Shown: positions 25,360 to 34,521, counted from the stretch's first letter. The stretch: DNA of 38,867 nucleotides from Acidobacteriota bacterium (GCA_003223645.1 QHVT01000036.1:1-38867); one strand, 5' to 3'. Notes: generated by a model not told the origin, from the letters alone. Numbers and translations are program-made.

Positions 25360-26384
25360 TGACGAATCAGGAGCTCGAACATCCCAATCCCGAATCAATT
25401 CTGCAGCTCGGACTCGGATTCTGGGCGTCGAAGACGCTCCTCTCCGCGATCGAGCTCGGCGTCTTCACGCAGCTCGCGACTGGGCCGCTGAACGGAGACG
25501 CGCTCGCGGAGAAGCTCGCGCTGCATCCGCGCGCCGCCCGAGATTTCTTCGATGCGCTGGTCGCCCTCGGCATGCTGCAGAAGAACGGCCACGGCTACGA
25601 GAACACGCCGTCGACGAACGTCTTTCTCGATCGAAACAAGCCGAGCTACGTCGGCGGTCTGTTCGAGATGGCGAACGCGCGGCTCTACGGATTCTGGGGC
25701 TCGCTCACCGAGGCGCTGCGAACCGGACAGCCGCAGAACGAAGCGAAGACCGGCGGACCGAAGCTGTTCGACGCGATCTACAGCGATCCCGCGAAACTGC
25801 AGGGGTTTTTGAAGGCGATGACCGGCGTGTCGATGGGATCCGCAATGGCCATCGCCGCGAAATTTCCGTGGAGCGAGTACAAGACCTTCATCGACCTCGG
25901 CTGCGCGGAAGGATGCGTGCCGGTTGCGGTCGCGCGCCAGCATCCGCACCTCACCGGCGGCGGCTTCGACCTTCCCGTCGTCAAGCCGCACTTCGAAAAT
26001 TACGTCGCCGCGAACGGCTTGAGCGATCGCGTGAAATTCACCGCCGGCGATTTCTTCAACGACGAATTGCCGTCGGCCGACGTATTGATCTTCGGCCACA
26101 TCCTGCACGACTGGGATCTCGAGGAGAAGAAGAGACTCCTCGAGAAAGCCTATCGCGCGCTGCCGGAAGGCGGAGCGGTCATCGTCTACGAAGCGATCAT
26201 CGACGACGACCGCTCGAAGAACGCCTTCGGCCTGCTCATGAGCCTCAACATGCTCATCGAGACCCCCGGCGGCTTCGACTACACCGGCAGCGACTGCATG
26301 CAGTGGATGCGCGAGGTTGGTTTCCGCGAGACGCGCGTGGAGCACCTGGTGGGGCCGGACTCGATGGTGGTGGGGGTTAAGTAG
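25359..26384 (+). CDS. O-methyltransferase, family 2 (COMT-like)
   Basis: SAM-dependent O-methyltransferase of the plant-COMT / hydroxyindole type used in secondary metabolism. 341 residues: an N-terminal winged-helix dimerisation domain (about 10-100, [37 protein letters not shown]), then the SAM fold with [47 protein letters not shown] and the catalytic His region [13 protein letters not shown]. The start overlaps the stop of the 23-residue peptide. With the upstream glycosyltransferase it forms a two-enzyme tailoring unit; no scaffold-making gene (PKS, NRPS, terpene cyclase) is in the window. Confidence 0.93.
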   Translation: MTNQELEHPNPESILQLGLGFWASKTLLSAIELGVFTQLATGPLNGDALAEKLALHPRAARDFFDALVALGMLQKNGHGYENTPSTNVFLDRNKPSYVGGLFEMANARLYGFWGSLTEALRTGQPQNEAKTGGPKLFDAIYSDPAKLQGFLKAMTGVSMGSAMAIAAKFPWSEYKTFIDLGCAEGCVPVAVARQHPHLTGGGFDLPVVKPHFENYVAANGLSDRVKFTAGDFFNDELPSADVLIFGHILHDWDLEEKKRLLEKAYRALPEGGAVIVYEAIIDDDRSKNAFGLLMSLNMLIETPGGFDYTGSDCMQWMREVGFRETRVEHLVGPDSMVVGVK

Positions 26385-26393
26385 TTTCCCTAT

Positions 26394-26487
26394 GTGGCGA
26401 CCGCTGCCCTCAGCGGTCGCGGCGGCGCGAAGCGCCGCTGGCGCCGCCACAGGCGGCGCTGTGACCGCTGAGGGCAGCGGTCACCAC
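26394..26487. repeat. palindromic repeat family A, long form (94 bp)
   Basis: Outer arms GTGGCGACCGCTGCCCTCAG... / ...GGTCACCAC with a central GGCGCGAAGCGCCGCTGGCGC CGCC hairpin. It separates the convergent methyltransferase and PATAN genes. Confidence 0.92.
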
Positions 26488-26498
26488 AACCTTCGAGG

Positions 26499-28928
26499 CT
26501 ACGCGGTCACCACCGGCTGCAACGCCCCCTCCTCCAGCCACCGCATCACCAGCCGACGGATGCGATACGCATCCGTCGCGACTTGCGGTTCCCAATCGCT
26601 CACGCGCGTGCCGCCCGAGGCCTTCACCCACACTTCGCGGATCACCGCGGGATCGTTTTCCTCGGGGTCGGGAGTCGGTTTCACCGATGTCGGCTGCAGC
26701 GCGAGATCGTCGGGGACGAGGATGACGGCCTGTCGCAATTCGTCGTGGCGGCGGATGCCTTCGAACAGCAATCCCATGATGTCGAGCGGCTCGCTCTTCG
26801 TCTTCACGTTGAGCGGCGGCTGCGGGACGAACGCGAACCCGCCGGTGACCGGGCGCTCGAGCAACTGATACATCGCGTCGATGCCGCGCAGATGCCCGGT
26901 CTGCGCGTCGACGAACTTGCCGTTGAGAAAGAGCAGCTTCCCGGACGTCTGTCCCTGCTTGTTGGAGAGCGTCACGATGCCGGTCGCCTGCGTCTCCGCG
27001 AGCGACTGCATCAGCGACGGCAGCGCGAAAAATTCAAGGTCGCCTGTCAGCGTCGCTGCTTGCGCTTCGCGACCCTTCGCCTTCCCGAGCGACGCGAGGT
27101 TCGCGAGTGCCGCTGCGGCCGCGCGTCCGACGTCGTGGTCGCCGAATTTCTCGACGATCTCCGCGAACAGTTTCTCCACGACTTCCGATCGCGTGCTCGA
27201 CAGCGCTTCGATCAACCGCAGCGGCTGCTGTCGCGTGGCGATCAATTTGCCGAAGACTTTCGTCGGCAGATCCTCACGGATCGTCTTCACCAGCACGTTC
27301 ACGGTCTCGGTGTCGAACGAGAGGTCGTGCTGCGACAGCGACGCGAGACGCGCGCGCGTGTCGCCGAGGAGCGGGTTCGGCTTCATGCCGTGGCGCGCGA
27401 TCGCGAGGAGCGCGTTCGGCGTCGCGATGCGCGCCAGCGCCGCCACGATGCGGTCGACGACTTTCCCCATCTCGTCCATCGGATAGAGCGAAGTGTCCTT
27501 GCGCACGAGCAGCGCCTCGAACTCCGCGAGCCGCGTGACCAGCACCTTCACCGCGCCCTCGGCTTTGATGTAGCCGAGCGGCAGGATCGCTTCCTTGATG
27601 ACGTAGATGTTCTGCCCGCGCGCGGTCGCGCGTCCGAGGAGATCGAGCTCCTTGTCGATGTCCTCGTCGGTCTCGCGCGTGATGCGGTGCAGGAGGTAAA
27701 TGAGATTGCGGAGGTAGTACGTGTCGACTTCGTCGGGCGGACGCGCGAGCTCGACCTCCAGCTCCGCGAGCGAGGACATGCGGCCGGCGTGTCCGTACGC
27801 TTCCAGCAGTCCGAGGAGTGCGCGGCGGCGCTCGGGACGCACCTCGCCGCGGAGCTCCTGCAGGAGACTCTGGCGCGTGAGCGTCGGAAAAAATCCGAGC
27901 GCGTTGCGCAGCAGCACGTGCTTGGTCTTGTTCTCCGCGTACTTGCGCAACTGCTCGGAGCTGATCGACTCGACGGCGTCGCTGCGCACGCGATCGACGA
28001 CCGTCGGATCGAGTTTTTTCTCCGCGATCACGAGGTCGGCCAGCTCCAGCATCGCCACCGCAGCGGGCAAGGATCCTCCGTTGAACTGCGCGATCGCCTC
28101 GGCCATCAATTCGCGGAATCGCTTCGCCGCGCCGATCACGCTCGGCGTGAGCTGGATGATGCGATGCATCGCCTCGATCGGCGCGGAGCGCCGCGGCAGC
28201 GCGATCTCCCACTTCGGCACACCGTCCGCGAGGACTTTGAACAGCTTGTCCGGATCCGACTCGCCGGTGTACGGCTGCAGCGTGCGGATGTACTCCTCGA
28301 GCTCCTGCTCGGACGTGGAGCTCGCGGCAGCCATCGCCACGAGTTGCGATGCGTTCGGATCGACTGTGAATTGCTGCGGGGATGACGGCGTGGCCGATCC
28401 GGAGACCGCGGACGCGACGCGCTCCGACAATCGCTCGATCACCAGCGACAAGCGCCGCGCGGTGCGCGCGACGTCGCCCGTGACCTCGGTGGGCGCCGAT
28501 TGTTTGACGACGTTGGCCGATTCAAGGCGCGTGAGATGCACGCCCACCGTGGCGGAGCCGATCTCGCGCGAGTCGCGCAGCGTAAGGAGGTTCGTCCGCA
28601 GCAGCTCGCGCTCCTCGGCGGGACACGCTTCGAGTGCCAGCGGGATCACGGACGTGAGATACGCGTCGGCGACTTCGCGGTCGATCAACTTCAGCGCGCC
28701 GACGAGATGCACCTTGCGCAGCGCATGGAAGAGGAAGTCGCTCATCGACGCCGTCTGCATGCGCCCCTGCTCGAGCGCCCAGCTGCGCACCTCGCGGATC
28801 AACACCTGCGGGGGCTGCGTCATCAGCGCGGCGACCGCTTCACTGGCGGTGAGCGGCGGTATTTGATCGAGCAGGTAACGCTGCAGGTCAAAGAGCGCCC
28901 ACTGCAGTTCTTCCGGGTTGGTATCCAA
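26499..28928 (-). CDS. HEAT-like helical protein with PATAN (DUF4388) domain
   Basis: 809 residues, no signal peptide or membrane helix. Residues 1-130 and 220-600 are largely alpha-helical, in HEAT/ARM-like repeats (ALARIATPNALLAIARHG, AAAALANLASLGKAKG). About 610-720 match a PATAN/DUF4388 domain: LEFFALPSLMQSLAETQATGIVTLSNKQG, GKLLFLNGKFVDAQTGHLRG, FAFVPQPP. Such domains occur in gliding, two-component and GTPase-related regulatory proteins of Myxococcota, Acidobacteriota and cyanobacteria; the biochemical role is unclear. A short C-terminal wing-like segment ends the protein. It is divergent from the GGDEF sensor gene, with about 50 bp between the starts, so the two may be co-regulated. 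Confidence 0.82.
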   Translation of the reverse strand: MDTNPEELQWALFDLQRYLLDQIPPLTASEAVAALMTQPPQVLIREVRSWALEQGRMQTASMSDFLFHALRKVHLVGALKLIDREVADAYLTSVIPLALEACPAEERELLRTNLLTLRDSREIGSATVGVHLTRLESANVVKQSAPTEVTGDVARTARRLSLVIERLSERVASAVSGSATPSSPQQFTVDPNASQLVAMAAASSTSEQELEEYIRTLQPYTGESDPDKLFKVLADGVPKWEIALPRRSAPIEAMHRIIQLTPSVIGAAKRFRELMAEAIAQFNGGSLPAAVAMLELADLVIAEKKLDPTVVDRVRSDAVESISSEQLRKYAENKTKHVLLRNALGFFPTLTRQSLLQELRGEVRPERRRALLGLLEAYGHAGRMSSLAELEVELARPPDEVDTYYLRNLIYLLHRITRETDEDIDKELDLLGRATARGQNIYVIKEAILPLGYIKAEGAVKVLVTRLAEFEALLVRKDTSLYPMDEMGKVVDRIVAALARIATPNALLAIARHGMKPNPLLGDTRARLASLSQHDLSFDTETVNVLVKTIREDLPTKVFGKLIATRQQPLRLIEALSSTRSEVVEKLFAEIVEKFGDHDVGRAAAAALANLASLGKAKGREAQAATLTGDLEFFALPSLMQSLAETQATGIVTLSNKQGQTSGKLLFLNGKFVDAQTGHLRGIDAMYQLLERPVTGGFAFVPQPPLNVKTKSEPLDIMGLLFEGIRRHDELRQAVILVPDDLALQPTSVKPTPDPEENDPAVIREVWVKASGGTRVSDWEPQVATDAYRIRRLVMRWLEEGALQPVVTA

Positions 28929-28979
28929 CGCCCGTTACTCCTCCCGCGCAGAACGTTTCATTGTACGCTGAGGCTTCGC

Positions 28980-31910
28980 ATGCGCTTGCCCGCCCTCGCC
29001 GCCTGCATGCTTGTGGCGACCGCCGCCCTCGGCGGTCACGGTGCCGCTGAGGGCAGCGGCACCCACAACGGCTTCCCGCTCGTGGAGACGTTCGGCGCGA
29101 AACTGCACCAGGGCGGCACGCAGGTGTTCGGCGCGGCGCAGGACGCGAACGGCGTGCTGCGATTCGGCGCGCTGCGCGGTGTGATGAGCTACGACGGCGC
29201 GTGGTGGCGGACGACCGCGCTGCCGAACGACTCGGCGGTGTTTGCGGTGGCGACGCGCAGCGGTCCGGAGATCGCCATCGGCGCGGGCGACGAGCTGGGA
29301 TGGATGGCACCCGATGCTTCCGGCGAATTGAAATACCACTCGCTCGTCGCGCAATTGCCCGCGGACGCGCGGGACGTCGGCGACGTGCGCGGCGTCTGCG
29401 CGACGCCGAGCGCGTTCGTGTTCGTCGCGGAGCGCGAGGTCGTCGCCTGGAGCGGCGGCGCGCCGCGCGTCGTCGCACAACTCCCCGCGTCATCGATCGC
29501 GCGCCGCTGCTTCAACGTCGGGCGCATGGTCTACATCACCGGCAGCGAAGGATTGCATCGACTCGATCCCGCATCGATGACCGTCACGCGCGCGGGATTC
29601 GACGGAAAGACGATCGATCTCGTCGTGCCGTTCGACGACACGCGCGCGATCGTCGCCGTGCGCGGCGAAGGATTGCCGCTCTCCGACGGAACGCCGTTTG
29701 CGCCGGACGCAAATCAATGGCTCGGCACGAGACTCGTGACCGCGGGCTGCCGATTGCGCGACGGACGCTTCGTCATCGGCACGCGGCAGGACGGCGTGCT
29801 GCTGCTCGCGCAAAATGGCGCGGTCGAACAGCGGCTCGATGACGCCGCCGGCTTGCCGATGGCCGTGCTCGCGCACGCGTTCGAAGACCGCGAAGGCTCG
29901 CTCTGGCTCGCGTATCACGGGCCGATCGTGCGCGTCGATCTCGCGACGCCGGTTTCGCTGATCGATACGCGCAGCGGCTTGCGCGGATTCGTCAATGCGA
30001 TCAGTCGCGATCGGGGACGATTGTGGATCGCCACGTCGTACGGACTCTATGTCAGCGACGGATCGCTTCCCGTCCGCCTCGTCGACGGAGTCCCCGCAAC
30101 GGCGTGGTGCACGCTGCCGCTCGATGATGATGCGCGAACGACGAGTCGTGGAGCGGCGGCCGCTTCGGCCGCCGGCCGGCCGCGAGAACCGGCGCCCGAA
30201 GCGGGCGCCGCTCCACCAGAATCGCTGCTCGTCGGCACGAGCAGCGGCGCGTATTTCGTCGACGCGAATCTGCACGCGCGCGCAATCGCAGGCACGGAAG
30301 ACCTCGTCGTCTACGAAGTCTTCCAGCCGAAGAGCGATCCGTCGATTGTCTGGCTCAGCCTGCGAAAAGGAATGGGACTGCTGCGCCGCACGAACGACGG
30401 CTGGCGCTACGACGGCATCATCGCCGGAACGCCGCCGCACGCACGGTCGATCGTCGAGGATGTTGTCGGCGACAAGGGCGCGCTCTGGATCGGATCGACG
30501 TTCGACGGCGTGGTGCGGATGGAGTTCAAAGACGGCGTCGCGCACACGCAGTCGATCCGCGGCGGAATCGAAGCGCACGTCATGAAGGTCGGCACTCGCA
30601 TCCTCGCCTCCCTCGGCGACGAAGGCATCTTCCTCCTCGGCCCGCGCAATCAACTGATCCGTGACGCGCATCTCTCCGCAATCGCGGGCAACGCCTACCA
30701 CCTGGCCGAAGACGCGCGCGGCGATCTCTGGTTCAACACCGCGCCGCCGCGCGTGCTCCCGCGCGGCAAACGCGAAGCCGTGCCGCTCGTCGCCATCGAT
30801 CCGGCGAAGATCATCGTCATGAGCGCGGACGAAGACGGAGTGTGGTTCGGCAGTGACCAGGGCGTGTACCGCTTTACCACCAGCGGCGCATTGCCCGCGA
30901 CGCCGCAGCCCGCGCCGCTCATCGCGCGCGTCGCCCTCGCGAACGGCGCACGCGTCACCGCGCCGCTCGCGCATTCGTTCGGACGCCTGCGCATCGAATT
31001 CGCGCCGGCGTCGTATCGTCCCGGCGTCACCTATCAATATCGACTCGATCCCGTCGACGCATCATGGAGCGCGTGGGCGCGCGAGCCGTTCGCCGACTTC
31101 ACCTCGCCCGGTCCCGGCGACTACACGTTCCGCGTCCGCGCGCGCAGTTCGTGGGGCAGCGTCAGCGACGAAGCCAGTGCCGTCTTCACCGTCCTGCCGC
31201 CGTGGTATCGCACACGATGGGCGATGCTGCTGTGGATCGTCGTCGCCGCGCTGCTCATCTACGCGATCGTGCGCAACCGAACGACTGCGTTGCGACGCCA
31301 GGCCGCAAAACTGCGCGAGCTCGTCGACGAGCGCACCGACGAACTGCGCCAGGCGAACGCGCAACTCGAACGACTCTCACTCCTCGACGAGCTCACCGGA
31401 ATCGCGAACCGGCGCTACTTCCAGCGCGCGCTGACCGAGGACTGGCAGCTGGCGATGGACGAAGGAAAAATGATCGCGCTCGTGCTGCTCGACCTCGATC
31501 ACTTCAAACACCTCAACGACGAGCGCGGCCACCTCGAAGGCGACGCCGCGCTGGTGAAAGTCGGCCGCTTCCTCTCCCGCATCATCCGCCGAAGCAGCGG
31601 CGACATGCCCTCCCGCATCACCAACATCGTCGCCAGAATCGGCGGCGAAGAATTCGCCGTGATCCTCTCCAACGCCACCATCGCCGAAGCCATGACCACC
31701 GCGGAGATCCTCCGCTCCGGCATCGAGTCCCTCAACATCGGCGTGACCGTCAGTTGCGGCGTCGCCGCCACCCTCCCCACCACCCGCGACGGCGCCAACA
31801 CCCTCGTCGACCGCGCCGACCACGCGCTCTACGCCGCAAAAGCGGCGGGACGGAATTGCGTGCGCGCGGATGACGACAAAGTCCGGAACGCTGCCGTCCT
31901 CGGCGGCTGA
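28980..31910 (+). CDS. beta-propeller/Y_Y_Y sensor diguanylate cyclase
   Basis: 976 residues from the ATG at 28980. Signal peptide (MRLPALAACMLVATAALGG), then a periplasmic region of propeller repeats (about 30-700; DREGSLWLAYHG, KGALWIGSTFDG, DGVWFGSDQGVY), a Y_Y_Y-type beta domain (about 665-745, YQYRLDPVDASWSAW), one membrane helix (about 750-770), a coiled coil (about 775-810) and a GGDEF domain with active-site RIGGEEF. This is the architecture of extracellular sensors that make c-di-GMP. The inhibitory RxxD site appears as RITN, so product inhibition may be lost. Two palindromic elements are read in frame: residues 12-29 (family A, signal-peptide end) and about 390-412 (family D, low-complexity Ala/Pro/Arg). 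Despite them the frame is intact. Confidence 0.93.
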   Translation: MRLPALAACMLVATAALGGHGAAEGSGTHNGFPLVETFGAKLHQGGTQVFGAAQDANGVLRFGALRGVMSYDGAWWRTTALPNDSAVFAVATRSGPEIAIGAGDELGWMAPDASGELKYHSLVAQLPADARDVGDVRGVCATPSAFVFVAEREVVAWSGGAPRVVAQLPASSIARRCFNVGRMVYITGSEGLHRLDPASMTVTRAGFDGKTIDLVVPFDDTRAIVAVRGEGLPLSDGTPFAPDANQWLGTRLVTAGCRLRDGRFVIGTRQDGVLLLAQNGAVEQRLDDAAGLPMAVLAHAFEDREGSLWLAYHGPIVRVDLATPVSLIDTRSGLRGFVNAISRDRGRLWIATSYGLYVSDGSLPVRLVDGVPATAWCTLPLDDDARTTSRGAAAASAAGRPREPAPEAGAAPPESLLVGTSSGAYFVDANLHARAIAGTEDLVVYEVFQPKSDPSIVWLSLRKGMGLLRRTNDGWRYDGIIAGTPPHARSIVEDVVGDKGALWIGSTFDGVVRMEFKDGVAHTQSIRGGIEAHVMKVGTRILASLGDEGIFLLGPRNQLIRDAHLSAIAGNAYHLAEDARGDLWFNTAPPRVLPRGKREAVPLVAIDPAKIIVMSADEDGVWFGSDQGVYRFTTSGALPATPQPAPLIARVALANGARVTAPLAHSFGRLRIEFAPASYRPGVTYQYRLDPVDASWSAWAREPFADFTSPGPGDYTFRVRARSSWGSVSDEASAVFTVLPPWYRTRWAMLLWIVVAALLIYAIVRNRTTALRRQAAKLRELVDERTDELRQANAQLERLSLLDELTGIANRRYFQRALTEDWQLAMDEGKMIALVLLDLDHFKHLNDERGHLEGDAALVKVGRFLSRIIRRSSGDMPSRITNIVARIGGEEFAVILSNATIAEAMTTAEILRSGIESLNIGVTVSCGVAATLPTTRDGANTLVDRADHALYAAKAAGRNCVRADDDKVRNAAVLGG
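29013..29066. repeat. palindromic repeat family A, short in-frame form (54 bp) in GGDEF gene
   Basis: GTGGCGACCGCCGCCCTCGG ... GCTGAGGGCAGCGGCACCCAC, exactly 18 codons starting on a codon boundary at Val12. Same length, frame and location (signal-peptide C-region) as 16185-16238. Confidence 0.92.
30148..30216. repeat. palindromic repeat family D inside GGDEF gene
   Basis: GTGGAGCGGCGGCCGCTTCG ... GCGGGCGCCGCTCCAC, a 69-bp (23-codon) element encoding Ala/Pro/Arg-rich sequence in the propeller region, between strands. Copy of the intergenic element at 23641-23704. Confidence 0.9.
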
Positions 31911-31958
31911 TCCGGCGGCGTCCCCGCCGCCGGGCGGCGTGGCAGCTTGTGGTTGGAG

Positions 31959-32486
31959 TCAGGCCGCGGCGGGAACGGCGAGGCGCTGCCACGCGTTGCG
32001 AGCTTGAATCTCCTCGTCGAGGCGTGTCAATGAGATGGTTGCGCTTTTGTGCACGGCAATAAAGCTTCTGAGCTGCTCGGAAGTGGCGATGTAGACCGCT
32101 GGTGGAGCGCTCGGTTCTATAGAATCTGAATACCATACGAACGCGACAAAGTGATTCGCACGGGCACTGAAATCCTCCACGCGCCACTCCATGGGTCCCG
32201 TGAGCGTCTTGATATCTACTGTTAAGGCGCTGCCGGACTCGAGAACGACAGTGATGTCGACATTGTCGGTCTGCGAGAATGTAAGCGTCGCATCAGCTCC
32301 GAGGCGATGGAGTACGGACAGAATGTAGAACTTCGCTGCGAGTTCCAAATGCTTCGCGCGTCTGATGCGCCGCGGCCCCTTGGACGGACCAACGACAATA
32401 GGTTCGCCCCACGCGGATGGATCGTTCACATCCGCGACGACAAGTTCATTCATTTGCTCGTCTGTAAGTTCCGTTTGCTTGGTCAT
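31959..32486 (-). CDS. hypothetical protein with PD-(D/E)XK-like region
   Basis: About 175 residues from the ATG at 32486 (MTKQTEL), chosen because it overlaps the upstream gene's stop as ATGA. An in-frame ATG three codons earlier is possible. Residues 1-40 (ELTDEQMNELVVADVNDPSAWGEP) look like the acidic linear tail of some antitoxins. The rest resembles a restriction-endonuclease fold: helix KHLELAAKFYILSVLHRLGA, then DNVDITVV, then LTVDIKTLTG, which could supply the D...DxK motif. This suggests a nuclease-like or nuclease-derived protein, possibly produced by fusion of an antitoxin tail to it. No family recognised with confidence. Confidence 0.6.
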   Translation of the reverse strand: MTKQTELTDEQMNELVVADVNDPSAWGEPIVVGPSKGPRRIRRAKHLELAAKFYILSVLHRLGADATLTFSQTDNVDITVVLESGSALTVDIKTLTGPMEWRVEDFSARANHFVAFVWYSDSIEPSAPPAVYIATSEQLRSFIAVHKSATISLTRLDEEIQARNAWQRLAVPAAA

Positions 32487-32740
32487 AGAGGCCATCCGTT
32501 TAACACACGCATCTGACGTACACCAAAAACGTGAACGATCAAGAGTAACGCCCTGCCGCCATCAGTGCGCCCTGCAAGCTGATAACGATTGGGACCATGC
32601 GCCTTCTTGTTCGGTTGCGCTACGAAACCATTAAAGATTACCTCTTCAGCTTCCCAGTCGGAAATGCTATGCGACGCAAGTTTCGCAGCGTCGTACTCGA
32701 TTTCCCATTCGGACGCTTCAAAGTGCTGCCAGTAAACCAC
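32483..32740 (-). CDS. BrnT/DUF4258-like toxin candidate
   Basis: The C-terminal 85 residues resemble BrnT / DUF4258 RNase-fold toxins: FEASEWEIEYDAAKLASHSI, then EEVIFNGFVAQ, then NRYQLAGRTDGGRALLLIV and the final MRVLNGWPL (TGWxx-type end). I propose the GTG at 32740; the frame remains open to 32905, but the extra residues do not look like the family and no clear ribosome-binding site helps. It overlaps the following gene by 4 bp (ATGA), so the two form one operon. Usually such toxins are paired with a small antitoxin; here the partner is the larger PD-(D/E)XK-like protein. Function is inferred only. Confidence 0.58.
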   Translation of the reverse strand: MVYWQHFEASEWEIEYDAAKLASHSISDWEAEEVIFNGFVAQPNKKAHGPNRYQLAGRTDGGRALLLIVHVFGVRQMRVLNGWPL

Positions 32741-33141
32741 TTGCGCGATTCTAACGCGAGATCGGCTTACGGGTCTATCCAACTTCGATCGTTCAAGAGC
32801 GAGGTCACTGTTGCCGCCCTCATCCGTGTTAGCTCTTGCGACGAGCGTGCTGTGAGCTCGGTGCGAGAGGGCGGCGGTGCGTAAAGTCAGGGCCGCGACG
32901 AGCATCCGCCGGGAGAGCGTGATGTGCAGTTGTGCGCTCGTCTACTGCGCGCGGTGGGTCGTTGTGAAGGGACGAGCAGAACTGCACATGGGCGCACGCT
33001 TTGCTGATCGCGGCCCGCAGAATCACGATTCAACCAGTTGCGAGGCGCGAGCGTGCCAATCAACCCCTTCATCGTAAACCTGAAGAACGCGGAGCGCTGT
33101 GGCCACCGCCGGTCTAACAGCTTCAACCTAACGAGAACGGC
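32741..33141. other. intergenic stretch with long imperfect inverted repeat
   Basis: No convincing gene. An imperfect inverted repeat spans 32916-33000: left AGCGTGATGTGCAGTTGTGC GCTCGTC, right GACGAGCAGAACTGCACATG ...ACGCT, with about 28 bp between. It could be a terminator, a structured RNA or the end of a vanished mobile element. It precedes the phage terminase fragment. Confidence 0.5.
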
Positions 33142-33597
33142 GTGGGCGGGGGACTCATCGACGACCTGAAGGGCGTGAACGGCTTCGTGGCACAGGCGAG
33201 CCCGATGGAGCCGAAGAACAAACCGGACGATGCGCCCAAGGAGCAGTACGCGAACCTGAAGGCGCAATGCACTTACATGCTGGCCGCGCTCGTGAACAAG
33301 CACGGCATGGCGATCGACTTGACCGCCGTGGAACTTCCACCCGACGTGACCGTTTCGCAGTTCAAACAAATGCTAATCGAGGATCTGGAGCAGATGAAGC
33401 GGAAGGACGCCGACAAGGACGGGAAGCTGAAGATCGTGCCGAAGGACGAGGTGAAGGAGCGTCTCGGCCGTTCGCCTGACTTCGGCGATGACCTCATGAT
33501 GCGGATGTTCTTCGAGCTAAAGCCCGTCAGCTCGGGCGCGATGCCGCCGCCGACCACGGGGCTCGTGAAGCCGTTCTATCCGGATTTGCGGGTATAG
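33142..33597 (+). pseudogene. C-terminal fragment of a phage terminase large subunit
   Basis: 151 residues matching the end of the terminase nuclease domain: GVGGGLIDDLKG (substrate-strand region after a catalytic Asp), EQYANLKAQCTYMLAALVNK, DKDGKLKIVPKDEVKERLGR and the hallmark SPDFGDDLMMRMFFEL. The frame upstream of the GTG at 33142 is closed by TAA at 33115, and no N-terminal ATPase half exists in the window, so this is a truncated remnant of a prophage or satellite. Intact terminases are 400-600 residues. Confidence 0.8.
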
Positions 33598-33618
33598 ACT
33601 GGTACACTCGTCCGATTG

Positions 33619-34521
33619 ATGTTCGTAGCCTTCGTTGATGTCCTTGGTTTCGCAGCGGCGACGACTGCTCTCTCTGAAGACGAAGAGCTCCGGTTGTGGG
33701 ACGCTTTCCGGATGGTTCGGTTTGACCCGCAGATACGTCGCGAAGGACGACCCACTAACGTTCTTATCAACACTTATCTGACCTTCCGAGAAGTTGTTTC
33801 GGAACTTCGTCAAAAGCTGAGCCTACGTGATCGCAATGGTTCCCTCCAAACCATACTCTTTTCGGATGCCATTTATTTGGCATCGCCGGACATTCAAGAT
33901 GTTGTTGGCGGCGCTTCCATGATTGTAGGTGGATTGCTCAGCCGGGGGGTTCCCGCCCGAGCTGGTATTGCCATGGGCGAGTTCATAACTTTGAACTGGA
34001 CGACAAATTCTGATGGCATTGCTAAAGGCACACATTTCGATGCCCAATTTCTGGGTACTGGCGTCGTTAACTCATACTATGCAGAATCTAAGGGTGCCCG
34101 AGGCATCCGGGTCATCGTTCATCCGAGCGCTTCTTCCGCCATCCAAGAAGTTTTTCCCGACTCCCTTTTGTGGCTTGACGATGAAGGTAACCCTGACGGC
34201 CGTTACGAGGTGAACTATCCCTATTTTACCTTCTGGCCTCCAATGCCTCTCCGCGGTCGCGACAAAATCGTTCATAAAGTCTATGGGGACTACAAGCGGA
34301 ACCTCCGCTCTCTCCGCGCTGCAGCGCCTGCCTCTCTTCAACCGCGATATGATCTTAGTCTTGTAGCACTGCGTCGAATGTACGCTCAAAGCAAGGAGTC
34401 GATGGCACCGACTTACCCTTTCCCTTACCGTTTTCCTTTCCCTTACCCTAATTCCGAAGCAGATGCGCGTTACTTTGCCGCCCCCCGAGGGGGCACGCGA
34501 AAGAGAAGAACGCGCAAGTGA
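33619..34521 (+). CDS. class III nucleotidyl-cyclase-like protein
   Basis: About 300 residues from the ATG at 33619. The N-terminal FVAFVDVLGFAAA and later ILFSDAIYLASP place two Asp residues where class III adenylate/guanylate cyclases bind metal; GVPARAGIAMGEF and GVVNSYYAESKGARGIRVIV complete the fold pattern. Proteins of this type include Pycsar cyclases, which make cCMP or cUMP on phage infection, as well as uncharacterised relatives. The C terminus is unusual: a Pro/Tyr/Phe tract (PFPYRFPFPYPN) from a CCCTTACC-type DNA repeat, then a basic end KRRTRK. Base composition is clearly less GC-rich than the core genes. A degenerate membrane-protein frame lies convergent to it. Enzymatic activity and defence role are inference. 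Confidence 0.6.
   Translation: MFVAFVDVLGFAAATTALSEDEELRLWDAFRMVRFDPQIRREGRPTNVLINTYLTFREVVSELRQKLSLRDRNGSLQTILFSDAIYLASPDIQDVVGGASMIVGGLLSRGVPARAGIAMGEFITLNWTTNSDGIAKGTHFDAQFLGTGVVNSYYAESKGARGIRVIVHPSASSAIQEVFPDSLLWLDDEGNPDGRYEVNYPYFTFWPPMPLRGRDKIVHKVYGDYKRNLRSLRAAAPASLQPRYDLSLVALRRMYAQSKESMAPTYPFPYRFPFPYPNSEADARYFAAPRGGTRKRRTRK

Noticed and set aside
28500-28979. N-terminal extension of the GGDEF sensor
   Set aside because: Overlaps the PATAN gene on the other strand, and a proper signal peptide begins at 28980.
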